A stretch of DNA of 64,000 nucleotides from Ctena decussata (lineage: Eukaryota; Mollusca; Bivalvia; Lucinida; Lucinidae), in contig OZ022502.1 of the NCBI GenBank assembly GCA_963989385.1, forward strand, positions 15,735,001 to 15,799,000. Direction: 5' to 3'. The stretch's first letter is position 1. The number at the start of each line of letters is the position of its first letter. Of the stretch, positions 34,085-45,518 are shown piece by piece. The notes under the pieces were generated by a model. It had not been told where the DNA came from. It did not search any database and worked only from the letters and a program-made list of their open reading frames with translations. The translations under genes were made by a program, and so were the position numbers.

Positions 34085-35010
34085 AAGGACTTCTATGATT
34101 AAGGCGAGGATTTTCCCCATTAGACCGGCGCGACAGGTCCGAATTTTCAAACGTACAAAGTGTGCAAATTTCTCTTAGCAGAGCTTCCACGAATATGTAA
34201 ACCGTATGAAATCAGATCATTTGTGATTCAGACCCAAAAATATGGGGAGATAATCCAGTCTGACCCTACCTACCCCAAATTCAAGGTTTCCCCATACCTC
34301 ATTTTTGAGGTAATAAAAGTATTGAAATCAGTCATTCATTCTATATATTTTTGTCATAAATGAATGCTAAATAGACGCATATCACAATACAAACCAATTA
34401 TTTTCTTCTTGTTACGCCTCATTGGCATTTAAAAATGCGAAACCACAGTTATACTTCCGGTCAAAGCGGCCAAAAGAGAACGCTTTACTATAACTAAAAT
34501 ACAAGTACTCCCCCCCCCCCCCCCCGTGACCCAGCATTTCCTTCATGCAGCAGACTTATGCGATGAAAGTACGCAATATATATGGGTGGGAAGCTGGGTC
34601 ACGGGTGGGAACGAAACTCAGTAAGCCAAAGAAGAAGAATGGTCAACAGTAGCACTGAGATCTTTAAGGATTATATTGTGTGCCTTGACCTTGAAATGAG
34701 GTCAAGGTCACATACATATAGTCAAAACTATCCAGTGTTGTCTGTTATGTAAGTAATGTAAGTCAAAAAAGGGGATAATTTATACAATAAATCATTATTT
34801 CAACTATCAGTTTGAAGATAAGTAACAATTTATCTTAACAATGACGTCAACGTCAACGTATGTTTAACGTTCTTAACATAGACACAAACACTTGAAAACT
34901 CATTTGTCATGCAAGTTACATGCCACAGTCATAAATGCAAAGCAGAAGTCAGTGATACGTATGACTTTTTAATCATGGGGAAAATTCACGCCTTAACCAT
35001 AGAAGTCCTT
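34085..35010. mobile_element. Inverted-repeat element about 0.93 kb
   Basis: AAGGACTTCTATGATTAAGG, continuing CGAGGATTTTCCCCAT (34085-34120), matches the reverse complement of 34975-35010 at about 33 of 36 positions. Inside are a 16-C run (34510-34525) and a second inverted pair, CCCGTGACCCAGC (34523-34535) with GCTGGGTCACGGG (34593-34605). No coding region was recognised. Confidence 0.55.
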
Positions 35011-35799
35011 CTGTGTTTTCCTTGGAGATTTTCTATTCTAAAACGAAGCTTGTTAAAATTTGCTCATAATTAAACTCTGCTTAAATGGTCTGCTGAATAT
35101 CCATTTGCCTTGTGGTTCGAATTCGTTTTTCTTCTATGTGAGAATAGAAGGTTTTGAATTACATATTAGATATCACTGAAGATGTTACAATATGAAGGCC
35201 ACATGTCTTCTTATGTCATTTTCTTGTGTCATTTTAACGAGGAAATCCGAGAAATATCATGTAATTTAACTTAATTAGTTCATTGTTTCTTTATCTGATT
35301 TTATGACATCAAGTGCAAATTTGAGCATGTTTTCACTTTTTATTCATGCATTTTTATGGAGTATGGTGCAAAGTGTGCACAGTCATATATACTTTAAGTA
35401 ATATTCGTTATTTCATCGGAGGTTTCATAAATTTTGTGTTTAACAATCCCCCAATATCCGAGACTGAAAGCAGACTTGGTGTTCGAGATCTCCGTTTCGC
35501 TTCTAAGATGGGAGATGCTAATGGACATTCCTCCTACAAAATATTCATGTCAAGATCGTGTAACAAACACAATACTGGTTATTGGAGAGAAATATGTTCT
35601 ATTCTACATTAAATCCCTCGCTGAAATACCTGTTGGGAGGTTTCATTAGAACTCAGATCGTACGAACTTAGTGCAAGAGACATGAACAGGATCCCTGTGA
35701 AGAACTAGATGTAATATTATGTTGGTTGCGAAAATTTTAGTAGTTTATTGATTTATGAGCTAGAAAAGGTGAGAAAAATAAAAATCGAAAGTAATAGTT

Positions 35800-37255
35800 A
35801 TATGGGGAGGAGAAGTCCATATTTTCTTTTTTGAACAGGCTCAAAAATTCTAAGCTGAAGAGATGATCGCCGAAAATATGCTGGGTTAAGGGCCGTACGG
35901 AGCATCAAAGAACAGATATTCAACCCCAGAATGTTATGTAAAAAGTACCTTCACCATTAGCGAAAATTTACCACATCTTCATTGGTTACGGAAAAGCATT
36001 TAACCGGGTATGGATAGCGACCTTATGGGCCGCCTTGTGGAAGCACAATATCAGTGCAAATTTAATTTGCGCCATTGACCTCACATGAAATGGAGAAAAG
36101 TGCTGAAAGAACAAACTGATTACAAGCAATGCCAATGACACCTAGAGCGGTGCAATGTGAAAAAAAAACAACAAAATTTTAGAACTGTAACAAGCTTTAA
36201 TTACTTGAAGTAGCTGACTCCAAACTAGAGGTTCACTCAAACTTTGCACAGGCCATTACTGCTCGTACAAACTTGGAGCTAGTTTCGGAGAGATAACAAC
36301 ATACAGCACCGTGCCAAAAGTGATTCAACTTTTTTAAAATCCTATTGACTTACATGTATTTGTCAGTGTGCAAGAAAATTAATTGTGTTGCTTCTGCTGA
36401 GCAGATCGCAATAAAATATATATGGTTTTAAAAGTTAGATGAACAAGGCGATATACAAAAAATAATCGTTGGCATAGACTTTTTATTTTGTAAAAGAGAA
36501 TGGTTTCTACGACGCTAAAAATTTAGAAACTCAACCTTTCCATTAACGACAATGGTGACGTCGCCAAAAAAAACTGGCAAAAATCAGGACCAATCGAATT
36601 TAAAATGCTGCAGTTCAAATATTCATAAGTAAGAAATTACAACAAATATTTTTTATAGCTGTAATGATTAAGCTTTCTAACAGTGTATTGATTTTTCAGT
36701 CGCATAAGCAGACGCAACGTAATTAATTTTCTTGCATGTCAAAAAATACATGTTAGTCCATGGAATTCTAAAAACAGGACTCACTTTTGGCACGGTACTG
36801 TATCTGTTTGCTCAAAGCTGAAACATATGAGCTTCCTTGCCATAACAATATTTCTAACAATTTGACTCATGCAACCTGACAACAGTGGTAAAGAAATGAA
36901 CAAAGGCCTTTAAGATGAGTAGTTTCCAGAAGTTATTGAAGATCTTGTACAAGATCTAAGTGACAACTGAGGATGTTCGCAGAAAGATCCAACCAGCCAT
37001 TGGAGAATAACTCATAACAATGTTCATGAAACGGAAGCTAAAGTAATTTTGTTCCTCAAGGTCTTCGAGCCTAGCAAAACGATTCTTCAGGGCACAATGA
37101 AAGAAAAATGAACAGCTAGACAGAATAAGAGGTAGGAAGATCATTTGAAAGTGTGGACAGGGATGGATTTTGCCAGCACAACTAGGCTAGGGCAGCTGAA
37201 AACTGCACAAGGCATACATTTACAGTATATCTGTGGTGTCCCAACGACCTGGAAA
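35800..37255 (+). pseudogene. LINE (non-LTR retrotransposon) remnant split by a MITE
   Basis: In shifting plus frames the segment reads CYVKSTFTISENLPHLH/FIGYGKAFNRVWIATLWAAL then WKHNISANLICAID (RT motif 3-4, consensus FIDFKKAFDRVWHEGLW). After an interruption, a C-terminal part resembles EDVRRKIQPAIGE, KRKLK.F, SSSLAKRF and VVSQRP. These match the common bivalve LINE whose ORF2 ends in a GHV.R..GLAKTILQGTV...VVPQRPSRLWD-like tail. Several stops and frameshifts, and loss of the RT palm region, make it dead. The gap in the middle is partly the mariner-type insertion at 36304-36800. Confidence 0.75.
36304..36800. mobile_element. Mariner-type MITE with TA target duplication
   Basis: The left end CAGCACCGTGCCAAAAGTGA and the right end (reverse complement) CAGTACCGTGCCAAAAGTGA are flanked by TA at 36302-36303 and 36801-36802. 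The inverted similarity continues for about 100 bp (for example ACATGTATTT and GCAAGAAAATTAATT on both arms). The 497-bp length, TA duplication and lack of coding capacity fit a Tc1/mariner-superfamily MITE. It interrupts the LINE ORF. Confidence 0.85.
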
Positions 37256-37259
37256 GCTA

Positions 37260-38040
37260 ATGGGCTTAAACAAATAAAATAAAATAAAAAAAAAATAACA
37301 TATTTGTTTCTAATTCAAATGAAAGGTTTCTAAACTATGGTTTGAGGAATGGATTTTGATTTTGATTGTTTCAGTTCCTGGTCTTTGCATACTTTTTACT
37401 TCTACTTTTTGGGTTTTCAGATAATATCATAATTTTAATACATGTACTTATAAGTCCTTCACGCCATTAGTTTGAACGCAAAAACAAAACGAAGAGCTCG
37501 AAATGACTTGAAAATATCGATCAATGCATATGAAAAAATCAAAATAAATTGGTTTCTTTGATGCCTTCATTTATTTCAGGGACACAGACTTCTGCGAAAC
37601 ACTTCGACATAGATCTGCACGAAAAAACTACGCGTCCGATTCACAGATGCTGGGTGATAACATGGTCAAAATGCTTTTTTGAACACCATGGTAAATATAG
37701 TCTGAAAAGCTAGATGCTTTGTAAGCAAGGTACACACCAAAGAAAAGAATATAGCAGACTCGGTTTAATTTAGTCTGTTCATGACTAGTAATGAAATATG
37801 CGACACCAGCCACGCCCCCCTAGCACCGGCTTAAGCGGAACTATATTTTCAAAATTACTCAAATGAACTCCATGATCTCATAGGCCCAGAACATATAATC
37901 TGCACTCTGGTGATGTACGGAGAAGACTTTTTGCCACAAATTCTTCCATACCCATATAATATAAGAAGAATTAAATCGTTACAACTAAAAACCACCAACA
38001 CGAAACACATACGCAAAATAGAAGTTAAAATACAAGGGTT
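37260..38040. other. AT-rich stretch, nothing recognised
   Basis: No gene or repeat was identified apart from an A-rich AATAAAATAAAATA run near 37275, which could be the LINE 3' tail. Confidence 0.4.
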
Positions 38041-38133
38041 GCTCAGAAAGGTCATAGACTTTAAAATCTGTAGATTTTATTTTCTAGTCCTTTGGGATCA
38101 TTGATTCAATTGTAGAACTTTGAAAATATTTGA

Positions 38134-38179
38134 GGGTCACTGATGAGGCCTAATTGTCCGAAACTAGCTAGTCTGGCCC
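38134..38179 (+). ncRNA. Type I hammerhead ribozyme, single copy
   Basis: In order: stem I strand GGGTCA, box CTGATGA, stem II hairpin GGCCTAATTGTCC, box GAAA, and the palindromic stem III ACTAGCTAGT (sharing the last A of GAAA). The cleavage-site C is at 38173, followed by the stem I partner TGGCCC. All canonical core nucleotides (CUGAUGA, GAAA, UH) are present. Stem II has one mismatch. Stem III has no loop, as in dimer-acting hammerheads of Penelope-like elements and retrozymes. Upstream (TTTATTTTCTAGTCCTTTGG) matches the retrozyme body at 10240. Predicted cleavage follows 38173. Self-cleavage is inferred, not shown. Confidence 0.85.
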
Positions 38180-39385
38180 TGAAAACTTGTACACTCGACA
38201 GTTTTCAGTTCTTTGGTGTGATCCTTGCTTCCAAAGGATAACCGTTTTATAGAACATATTTAGCTGTTACATAGTTAATGGTAGAATGGGCACATATCTG
38301 AAAGGACCTACATTATAACAAAAAATTAAATGTCTTAAAAGAATAGAGTATGATATGTGTACATTTAGTGGTAAAACGTCCAAACCGAAATCATTTCAAG
38401 AGAGGTTCTATCTTCACGTTTGATCGTCTCACTCAGCTCCAGTCCTCAATCTCTTTTGCATGCCATAAATGAGCACTTTACATTTCATATCTCATTATCT
38501 ATTTTCAGCATTCCCTTTAGTGTAAAGCATTCAATAGGCACACATGCTGTCTTTTGACAGTTCTGGGGGTAAATATCACCACAACGGACTGAGCAATTTC
38601 ACTCGCTGATGCATAAAATCTGAGATTTAATGCCCATTTATACCCAGATTATCAGTTTGAGATAGCATCATCTGTTAGAAAAATAAGAACAAATACATAA
38701 GAGGATGGTACAAGATTTTCGACATTCAGTATATATTCAGTACCGTGTTCTCATAGCCTAAGAATTACTTATAAGCTTCAGTAAATTAGCCAGTCAAGTT
38801 TATTCATAATCTTTCTCTTTCGTGCTAAACGACGGCAATTTTTTAGGAAAAGCTTATTACCGAAACATTAATATTAAATTCTATTAGTTTTCAGTCAATA
38901 TATTTTCCAAAGTCATATAATCTCGGCTGGAACCTTTCGCGGTGTACACTTTCTCCATACGCATCGGAGACGGTTTTTAACTAATTTGTACATAGTTGTT
39001 TAGTGTATCAGGGCGTCAGTTGTGCGCAGGTGTGAGTTGTGCATGGTTTCAGGTTTGTTAGAGTGGCGGATGATGTAGGGGGTATTAGAGATATAGATAT
39101 TATTATATCTTGATCCAAAAGAAATGTCCAGGCGGTATCAAATATGCGCTGCAAATATCTGTCAAATTCGATCAGTCCGCGAGAAGATTCGGTAGAATAA
39201 GTTTTGCACGCTTGTTCAAGTTCACTAAGCGCAACGCATTGGTATTTATTTTAATGTTACCACATTTACTGACATACATGAGAGACTATCTATGTTAAAA
39301 CAAGCAATATAAGAAAAACTGTGCATTTCTAAAATGGTTAATGAAATTTTGCGCGCATTGGTGTACCGTTTAAGGTGTAAAGAAT
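38180..39385. other. Unassigned sequence
   Basis: No coding, RNA or transposon signal was recognised. GC content is ordinary and there are no long repeats. Confidence 0.4.
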
Positions 39386-39389
39386 TCCA

Positions 39390-39452
39390 CTGCCGGCGGG
39401 ATTTGAACTCGAACAGCCAGGTCTTAGCGGGCTGCTCTGCCAAGGCCCATTA
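39390..39452 (-). repeat. tRNA-like SINE head
   Basis: On the minus strand GGGCCTTGGCAGAGCAGCCC, then GCTAAGACCTGGCTG and GAGTTCAAATCCCGCC, resemble the 3' half of a tRNA with a B box. The D arm is degenerate. It is probably a pseudo-tRNA or SINE remnant. Confidence 0.5.
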
Positions 39453-39910
39453 CGTACATGGGTTTCTTTAAGTTACAAGCACATCAAGCCTAACTGAGGG
39501 AGTCATCCAAAAGAACTAAAAGTGGTTGCTCTGTGTGACCTCTTAACACATGTTCGTTTGCCCTGTAGCTGATGGCTTCTAAAGGCAGGTGACCCTTAAT
39601 AGAGATGACCACTAAGCAGGCTTGACTGTATTTCGTTACCGGAAAAGGGTAACTAATGAAATGTGTAAACAAACAAGACTCATGCCAGTCTGCGCATCAT
39701 CACAGCTGATCTGGTAGCTTATAAAAGTAGATTATTGATGTCGCTTGAAAAGATTCCTTGTTCCATCTGCAGAAAGGAAATACTTAGATCAGTCTGCGCA
39801 GTTCATCAGTCTTCAAATGTTTGCTCGATGTTGCACTTGGACAGGTTATATGGCTAGCCACATGCGTCTATTCTTGGCTATACCACATGTCCAGGTGTTG
39901 CATAATACAT

Positions 39911-41116
39911 CCATTCCACTGGACGGCGCTTCCACTGCGCTCCGAAATTTTGGACTAAGCGCCATGAATAGAAGCGGCAGCAGCACAGGAGAAGCTTCTA
40001 GGTCGCAGTGAAAGCGTATCAGAAGCGGCATGATCACCAAGTCACGGCGCTTGTTTTGACTCTGCTCCAAATTTACCTAGCGGAATCGCCGTAGACTCAA
40101 AGCGCAACGAAAGCGTAGTAAGAACGTAGCTCGAAATTCATGAACGCAGCAGCAGCGGGAGCAACGCAGCATCAGCGCAGCGGGATCGTGCCGACAGCGC
40201 CAGGAGATTCGTCTGCGACCCAGCTACGCTTCTGCTACGCTCTTTGCGCTCCCGTTGCGCTCTTGCCGCTTCCGCTGCGACTCTATTATTTATGAATAGC
40301 GCAACCACGACGCTTCCGCTGCGCTCTTGGCGCTTTATCCACGTTTACTCTGCTCTTATGTCGATCTGGGCATGAAACGCCGCGTTTCCCCGACGTTTCA
40401 TAACTTGATTCTCACGTTTCATTCAAGATGTCCGGAGCAGGAGTTGAAATACCCTCTCGTGCGGTACAGGATACGTGAAAATAGTCTCCTGACCAGGCCT
40501 AGGTGTGGATTTTGCCTTCTGCTTCTGACAGGGGGCCAGGCTCTTGCTCTCTAAACTGAGCCAGATAGGCGCCCTTCAGAACGCCGAGCAGATGCCCAAG
40601 TTGAGCCTGAATAGCAAGAAGAACAAGACGAGTTGTTTGAAGTCACTAGTTCATGATTGCCTGCTGGATCATAGCCACTGGAATTGTTATATTTTTTGAT
40701 ATTGTTTGACGGCTGGTGTCTAACTTCTGCTGAACCCGATTCTCCGCCGGTTTACATAGAAGCGGTTAAAAAGCGCAACAAAAGCGCAGCATGAGCGCAG
40801 CTCCGGCACTTAGGTCGTAGCACGATCGCAATGCGTCGTAATAAGCGTAGGTCATGCGTAGCTTGAAATCCTTTGCCGTAGTGGCAGCGTATTAGAAGCG
40901 CCCTCGATGTCCGTTAAGCGTGGCAGAAGCGCAGCTAAATCGCGACAGCAGCGTGACTAGCATGGCGAGATCGTATTAGAAGCGTACTGGCAGCGTACTG
41001 GAAGCGCACAAGTTCCAAGTTTCGGCAAATGCCTACGCTTCTGCGGTGATTTCGAAAATTTTGAAGAACCGCCATGATCGACAAGAGCGCAGTCAAAGCG
41101 TCATCCAGTGGAATGG
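39911..41116. mobile_element. GC-rich TIR element dense in GCGYARC/GCTNCGCT motifs
   Basis: The left end CCATTCCACTGGACGGCGCT followed by TCCACTGCGCTC and the right end (reverse complement) CCATTCCACTGGATGACGCT followed by TTGACTGCGCTC form a terminal inverted repeat of about 32 bp. The interior is far richer in GC than the rest of the window. It is packed with AAGCGCAGC, AGCGTAG and AGAAGCG motifs whose orientation switches in blocks (about 39930, 40040-40190, 40215-40340, 40760-41040). No protein was recognised; short ORFs here are by-products of the repeat. Confidence 0.7.
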
Positions 41117-41519
41117 GGGTATAACGTTACATTGGGATAGTACGTTTTGTAAGAGTAATGTTTTGTTACCGGTGAGTGAGCAGCGTGCATATCCCATGCT
41201 CCTGTTTATACAATAGAAAAGTCTAGGGGAAGGTATAAAGATCACTCTGCCCTGACATTTCTTTTGGATCAAGGTATACGAGCCATTGAAAAGGATTATA
41301 TAGCAGGCTTGCAGATTATATTTTATTTACACCCTTTGAGAACAGAGGATAGATTCTGAGAAATCTAAAATTTGAGATCGATTTAGACTATTATTCTAGA
41401 TCATCGTCTTTTATATTATTTGGATCCTTTTGAAATGTATCAGTCTTTGAACCGACTGCCCAATTAAAATTAAGAAATTACAGTATGCTTTTTTCTGGTT
41501 TCGTCTCCAGATATTGTCA

Positions 41520-41565
41520 GGGTCACTGACGAGGCTTTATTAGCCGAAACTACGTAGTCTGGCCC
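41520..41565 (+). ncRNA. Type I hammerhead ribozyme, retrozyme copy 1
   Basis: Stem I GGGTCA pairs with TGGCCC (one G-U). The core box CTGACGA is followed by stem II GGCT-TTATT-AGCC, then GAAA and the perfect 10-bp palindrome ACTACGTAGT as stem III. Cleavage is predicted after C41559. Every conserved core base is present. The palindromic, loop-less stem III suggests that the ribozyme works as a dimer of two tandem copies. Confidence 0.9.
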
Positions 41566-41901
41566 ATGTTCCTACTTCTGTATGTATTCTCTGCTCTTGA
41601 AGGAACTTTTTAAGATTTTAATTTTACCTCACTGTAGCTGGTGTTGTGCCGTGTGGCGGCCGTAAAAAGTCTCCCCGTACATCATCCATAGTGCAGATTA
41701 TATTTTATTTACACCCTTTGAGAACAGAGGATAGATTCTGAGAAATCTAAAATTTGAGATCGATTTAGACTATTATTCTAGATCATCGTCTTTTATATTA
41801 TTTGGATCCTTTTGAAATGTATCAGTCTTTGAACCGACTGCCCAATTAAAATTAAGAAATTACAGTATGCTTTTTTCTGGTTTCGTCTCCAGATATTGTC
41901 A

Positions 41902-41947
41902 GGGTCACTGACGAGGCTTTATTAGCCGAAACTACGTAGTCTGGCCC
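41902..41947 (+). ncRNA. Type I hammerhead ribozyme, retrozyme copy 2
   Basis: Identical to 41520-41565, offset by 382 bp. The predicted cleavage site is after C41941. Confidence 0.9.
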
Positions 41948-42009
41948 ATGTTCCTACTTCTGTATGTATTCTCTGCTCTTGAAGGAACTTTTTAAGATTT
42001 TAATTATAT

Positions 42010-42880
42010 TCAGACCGTTTCTGCCAGAATAACAGCCTTTGTAGCTAACTGAAGAACAGGTTCTCCAAATGTCATCGTTTGCTAACTTCTGCTTTAAACG
42101 ATTGTCTCAAAACTTCAGGATACTATTAGAACTACCTGCAGAAAATTTATTTTTGCGAGATTGTGATCAGACCCTTTCAACAATATTTACAGCTCTTGAT
42201 CTGCCTAGTAGCAGAGGTCCCGCTGCCGCAATTCTGCCTTCAGTTTTCGACTGGTTATCATAAAGCTTTCGAGAACTTAGCCAGGTAGATCAGATTAGGT
42301 TGGTGTCATGCTAAAATATTTTCTGCCAAAATTACAGCACAAACAGATTCATTTAAACCTAGGCTGTTATGCTCGCTTCTTTTGTATATTCCTTGCTTCC
42401 GTTTGACATTTTTGATCTGTCTAGTGAGATAAATAAACCGGTCTTCACGTCTCTTTCAGTTTTCAATTTATTATATTTCATATTTAACTTTCATTCACCA
42501 TGTGAAGTAGATCAGTTTTATCGGTGTCAGAATGTTTCAGCCAGCGTCACAGCTTTTGAGTAGCCAAGTATAAAATACACGTCGTTGAAGCAATTTCGTC
42601 TTAACTCTGTTTGCGAGGCACTCCAGCAAGTGATTTTATGCGAGAAGAAATCTTTAAAATCACTTTAAAAGACGTACCTACACAAAAACTTGTCTTTTTT
42701 ACTTCTGAGCGAGTTTTTCCCATACAATAATGGAGGTCCATTGTCAGTTTGATTCTCAGCCTCTGTTTCGGCATCATGTTAATTTATAAAAAGCCAGGTT
42801 CAAGAAAGTGACGTCAGTTTCCAGGAAAGAATACGTGATATGGACCATGTGATATTTGGATAACTCTACCCTCGATTAAG
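42010..42880. other. Unassigned sequence with a weak internal duplication
   Basis: Two blocks of about 270 bp starting near 42010 and 42315 share TTTCTGCCA(A/G)AAT(A/T)ACAG and TTGATCTG(C/T)CTAGT motifs in the same order. No gene was recognised. Confidence 0.35.
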
Positions 42881-43020
42881 GGTTGTAAACTTTATTAAGT
42901 GATTTTGGCCACCGGCCCATAACACAAAACATGAACATATATACATAGCACACATCTTCAGTACATGCATGATACAAATGGCGTCTATTTTCTTATTAAT
43001 TCATTTCTCCTGACAGTAGC

Positions 43021-43806
43021 TTAAAACAAATACATAGCTACTGATCTTATAACATTTTCATTTTTGCATGACATTAAAATATGAAACTTATGCAAATTAG
43101 GTGCTGAATAATATTTTGACATTATATACTTTCTGCGCAAAGCGTCATATGTCTTAAAGATAAACAAAAAATGATATCCATCTTCTATACAGTTTATACA
43201 AAATTTACAAACTCTGTTTACTTTGTCAATCCCTCTGTGTCGCCCAGTTTCAATTTCTAATTTGTGACATGATAATCGAAAACTTGCAAAAACATGTCTA
43301 AACTTACCTACATTTAATATATCTAAGTAATTTTCGAAACCTATACTCATTTTAATGCCACTGTGAAATTTCAATTTACTACTATTTCTAACATGAGTTT
43401 GCCAATTTTGAAAATCTGATTTCTCAATCTTCGTTCAAACAGCTCTAAGAACCTAAATTCATTTTGAACAAACTAGGCCTCCCTAACAAAAACAAAGCCA
43501 TTTTCATATAGCATATTTTTAACTTTCGATGCCCAATTTTTATAGCCAAACTTATCATAGTATACCAACATATAATAACATTTTTTACATATGATGACTT
43601 GGCATTCTTAAAAATTTTATCCAGTATTTAATAACCCGTTTAAATGTTGTAATATATAGTGGGTATCTTCCACAATCACCTAAAACACCAAAGTTACTAG
43701 CTTTCAACGTCACGTTCATAAATCTTTTACATGCGTATACATTCGAATTGCTCAATTCTCCAGACTTCACAGCCGTATAACAACATAGAACACATTTTTG
43801 TGCCAA
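43021..43806 (-). pseudogene. LINE ORF2 C-terminal region
   Basis: Two minus frames read ELSNSNVYACKRFMNVTLKA, VLGDCGRYPLYITTFKRVIK, YWIKFLRMP, then FENYLDILNVGKFRHVFASF, CKFCINCIEDGYHFLFIFKT and KYYSAPNLHKFHILMS. This matches the post-RT region of bivalve LINE ORF2s, including the C-x2-C...H zinc-like motif (CKFC...EDGYHFLF, where the usual Cys after the His is replaced). Frameshifts near 43400-43580 separate the pieces. Confidence 0.7.
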
Positions 43807-43962
43807 AACTTTTGAAAAAGACAGATTTAGTTAACGTTCCATAAGAATGTAGAGAGCTTAAAATCGATATTAGTATTCATTTTCCTTTCTTTGACAGGTC
43901 ATCCGTCATTCGATAAAAAGATAATTTTAGAGTGAATAAGAGACTAACATAATGAAACCCGT

Positions 43963-44790
43963 TTACAACCTCTGGTTTATTACCCTTATAGAATATATTT
44001 CGCTTCTACGCAACCTACCACCTCGTCTAAACACCACTGCCTTTGTCTTTGTGGTATTAACAACCATTTTATACGTATCACAAAAGTTTTCCGTAATATT
44101 TATTTGTTTCTGTAATCTCATAATCGAGTCTGCTATTAAAGCAATATTATCTGCAAACAATAATAATAGTATTTCTGTAATATCAGGTAAAAGTTGTATT
44201 CCACGTATATCACTATTTTCGATTAATTTTGACAGTTCGTTGACAAAAATTGAAAATATAACGGGACTTAAAAGGCATCCTTGCCTTAAACCTACCGGAC
44301 AATCAAAAGCATTTGTACATTCATTATTAAATCTGACACAAGACTTGACACATGCATACATACTATGTATAGCTTTAAAAACATTACCCTTTATACCATT
44401 TGTCGTTAAAACCTGCCATAATTTTTGTCTATTTACACTGTCAAACGCCTTTTTAAAATCAACGAAACATACTTACAATTTGCCCCCTCTTCTGTTTATA
44501 TATTTCTGCAATATTGCGCTTAAAATAAATGCGTTATCTATGGTCGAGTACCCTTCTCTGAATCCCGCCTGCGCTTCTGCAATTTTATTGTTAACGTAAA
44601 ATGTAACACGCCTATTGATAATAGAAACATAAATTTTGCCAAAGACATCTAGCAAAGAAATACCCCTGTAAGTATCCGTACAACTGATATCACCCTTTTT
44701 ATGTAAGGGTACTATTATTGACTGACTCCAACATGGTGGGACATATCCAGATTGAAATAATCGGTTAAAAAGTTTGTTAAGAATTGGCAA
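43963..44790 (-). pseudogene. LINE reverse transcriptase domain
   Basis: The minus-strand reading gives QSGYVPPCWSQSIIVPLHKK, GDISCTDTYRGISLLDVFGK, EAQAGFREGYSTIDNAFILS, then KKAFDSVNR-like sequence across a frameshift (44361-44473). It continues VGLRQGCLLSPVIFSIFVNE, LLFADNIALIAD and TTKTKAVVFRRGG. These are RT motifs 1-7. The catalytic FADD box is FADN, so the second essential aspartate is lost. Together with the frameshift, this makes the enzyme inactive. Confidence 0.85.
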
Positions 44791-44919
44791 TAAAATTTCA
44801 ATTGTTTCTATAAAAAATTTTGGAAGTAATCCGTCTGGTCCACCAGACTTTCCCTTTTTTAAATGTTTTATGGCTTGTAATATTTCGTCATCGGCGATGT
44901 CTGCATTAAAAACAAGGTT

Positions 44920-45423
44920 TTATATTTCGCCATTAGTATTTTCAAGCTCAATATTTTCAAATATTTCCGAATCCTCCTGGTTTACGTCGGCAAATAATTG
45001 TTCGAAATGGGTAAACCATTCTTGGCTTGTGACATTTACAAATTTGTTAGGATTACGTATGCATGTTTTTGTTTTTAGCTTCGACCAAAATGACTTTGAA
45101 TCCGCTACACTAGGAATAAGTGACTCTAACTGTTTCTCGTTGTATATTTTTTTCTTTTCACAAATTATATTTTTAAATGTATTACGTGAATTTATATATG
45201 CATGTAAATATTCTTCGGTCCTTATTCTTCGAAACTGTTTTAAATTCTGCAGTTTAATATGTTTTAAGTTGTCGCATTCCATATCAAACCATACAGGCTG
45301 GGTTTTTGATATATTACTACGCGTGTTAGGTGCCGCTGAGCATTTTAGCTTATCAACCATATTTGAGATAATTTCGTTAACATCCACTGATAAGTCTTCT
45401 ATTTGCATTATAACTGAAGACAA
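44920..45423 (-). pseudogene. LINE ORF2 linker between endonuclease and RT
   Basis: A continuous 167-codon frame includes PVWFDMECDNLKHIKLQNLK, RTEEYLHAYINSRNTFKNII and KSFWSKLKTKT, followed by EWFTHFEQLFADV. The 'PW(F)D.EC...K......F' and 'FW..L........W..YF..L' patterns are typical of the region between EN and RT in LINEs. It is the longest intact stretch of this ORF2. Confidence 0.7.
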
Positions 45424-45518
45424 AAAGCTACTCGTGAAACTTGTTTTAGCATTTTCAATAAATACTCGGATATCACGGGGAGATCTACTATACGTTTGTG
45501 GACAACTATTAGATTCGG

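Larger units (their letters stand above)
41311..42005 (+). mobile_element. Retrozyme: 382-bp tandem repeat with two hammerheads
   Basis: The 313-bp segment 41311-41623 repeats at 41693-42005 with no difference I could see, at an offset of exactly 382 bp. The 69-bp connector (GTGCCGTGTGGCGGCCGTAA) occurs once. Each copy carries a complete type I hammerhead, so a transcript across both would release a 382-nt monomer (41560-41941). This is the layout of retrozymes: small non-autonomous retrotransposons found in plants and in animals including bivalves, spread as circular RNAs. There is no coding capacity. The near-identity of the two copies points to a recent insertion or active conversion. Confidence 0.85.

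Noticed and set aside
39745..40554. Protein-coding gene in the GC-rich island
   Set aside because: The frames are short and consist of translations of the AGCGCAGC motif in a TIR-bounded element.
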